Below, piece by piece: positions 4,891-5,188 of a DNA stretch of 5,188 bases (positions are counted from its first letter, which is position 1; the number at the start of each line of letters is the position of its first letter). The stretch lies in the NCBI GenBank assembly GCA_021847855.1, contig JAJZOT010000149.1, forward strand, positions 1 to 5,188, written 5' to 3'. This DNA is from Thermoplasmata archaeon (GTDB lineage: Archaea; Thermoplasmatota; Thermoplasmata; Thermoplasmatales; Thermoplasmataceae). Made by a program: the position numbers and the translations under genes. The notes under the pieces are model-generated. The model made no database searches and was not told where the DNA came from. It worked only from the letters and a program-made list of their open reading frames with translations.

Positions 4891-4896
4891 GTATCA

Positions 4897-5160
4897 ATGC
4901 TCACAGAGATAACTGAATTATACGATATCAAGGTCTATAGCGATAGAGGAATTTTAATAGGATCAGTAAAGGACGTTATACTGGATACAGACGAACAGTC
5001 AATATACGGTTTGTATATTGAAAACACAAACCAGGAACTGGTAGAAGGTGGTTCTGCGATAAGTATACCATTCAGGTGGATAAAGGCAGTCGGGGAAATT
5101 ATACTCCTGAAGAAGTTCCCCCAGATGGTGAAGGTCCCACAGACAAAGGATCACATTTAG
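4897..5160 (+). CDS. PRC-barrel domain protein
   Basis: From the preferred ATG this is an 87-residue protein that is almost entirely one PRC-barrel, the small beta-barrel also found in photosynthetic reaction centre H subunits and RimM. Typical features are MLTEITELYDIKVYS, then GILIGSVKDVILD (18-30), YGLYIEN (37-43), the ISIPFRWIKAVGEIILL strand pair (55-71) and a short polar tail. Short single-domain copies are common in archaea. They are thought to be protein- or RNA-binding adaptors, but no specific function is established. The frame is open upstream to 4714, allowing a longer form (143 residues from GTG 4729), but the added part has no PRC homology and the GGTG site supports the short form. 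No clear promoter lies directly upstream, so transcription may begin before or within the preceding unexplained stretch. Confidence 0.85.
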   Translation: MLTEITELYDIKVYSDRGILIGSVKDVILDTDEQSIYGLYIENTNQELVEGGSAISIPFRWIKAVGEIILLKKFPQMVKVPQTKDHI

Positions 5161-5188
5161 TTCAAGAATCATTCATCATAGTTTTATC
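5161..5188. other. right-edge tail
   Basis: The last 28 bases after the PRC-barrel stop codon contain only a short T4 run (5181-5184) that might contribute to termination. No gene start is visible. Confidence 0.4.

Noticed and set aside
4729..4896. 143-residue form of the PRC-barrel protein from GTG 4729
   Set aside because: The extra 56 residues lack PRC homology and the GTG has no ribosome-binding site. The ATG at 4897 has GGTG with a 6-nt spacer and gives the usual domain length.
4622..4897. 91-codon minus-strand frame opposite the unexplained stretch
   Set aside because: The translation is Ser/Pro-rich without domain features and has no ribosome-binding site. It overlaps the plus-strand PRC-barrel start region and looks like an antisense shadow.

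Overview
The window looks like chromosomal DNA from a euryarchaeon of the class Thermoplasmata, related to Thermoplasma or Ferroplasma. It encodes two archaeal TFB proteins (TFIIB homologues), the H/ACA protein Gar1, the KEOPS subunit Pcc1, a stand-alone glutamine amidotransferase subunit of GMP synthase, and a protein resembling the N-domain of the Thermoplasma Cdc48 homologue VAT. Promoters are of the archaeal TATA type, ribosome-binding sites are GGTG/GAGGTGA, and the tRNA has no encoded CCA. No bacterial -35/-10 promoters, insertion sequence or CRISPR array was recognised.

Layout from left to right: (1) about 180 bp with no gene I can name. (2) A minus-strand gene (181-708) that is only a Cdc48/VAT N-domain, with no AAA ATPase part inside the window. 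(3) A 534-bp AT-rich gap (709-1242) holding one possible 30-codon reading frame and a hairpin. (4) A minus-strand tRNA-Leu(CAA) gene (1243-1327), divergent from pcc1 (1408-1626, plus strand). (5) pcc1 converges on tfb1 with 5 bp between the stop codons. tfb1 (1632-2582) lies behind gar1 (2595-2807) in a minus-strand operon. (6) A divergent control region (2808-3078) separates this operon from a plus-strand pair, tfb2 (3079-4008) and guaAA (4011-4577), which are 2 bp apart. (7) About 320 bp of relatively GC-rich sequence with no recognised gene, containing an open frame split by an amber codon. (8) A PRC-barrel protein gene (4897-5160).

The genes mostly belong to information processing. Two TFBs choose promoters for RNA polymerase, Gar1 serves H/ACA-guided pseudouridylation, Pcc1 serves tRNA t6A formation, and GuaAA supplies ammonia for GMP synthesis. 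One TFB is tied to an RNA-modification gene and the other to a purine gene, head to head across a shared control region. The most unusual items are the orphan VAT-type N-domain, this divergent TFB arrangement, and the unexplained stretch before the PRC-barrel gene.
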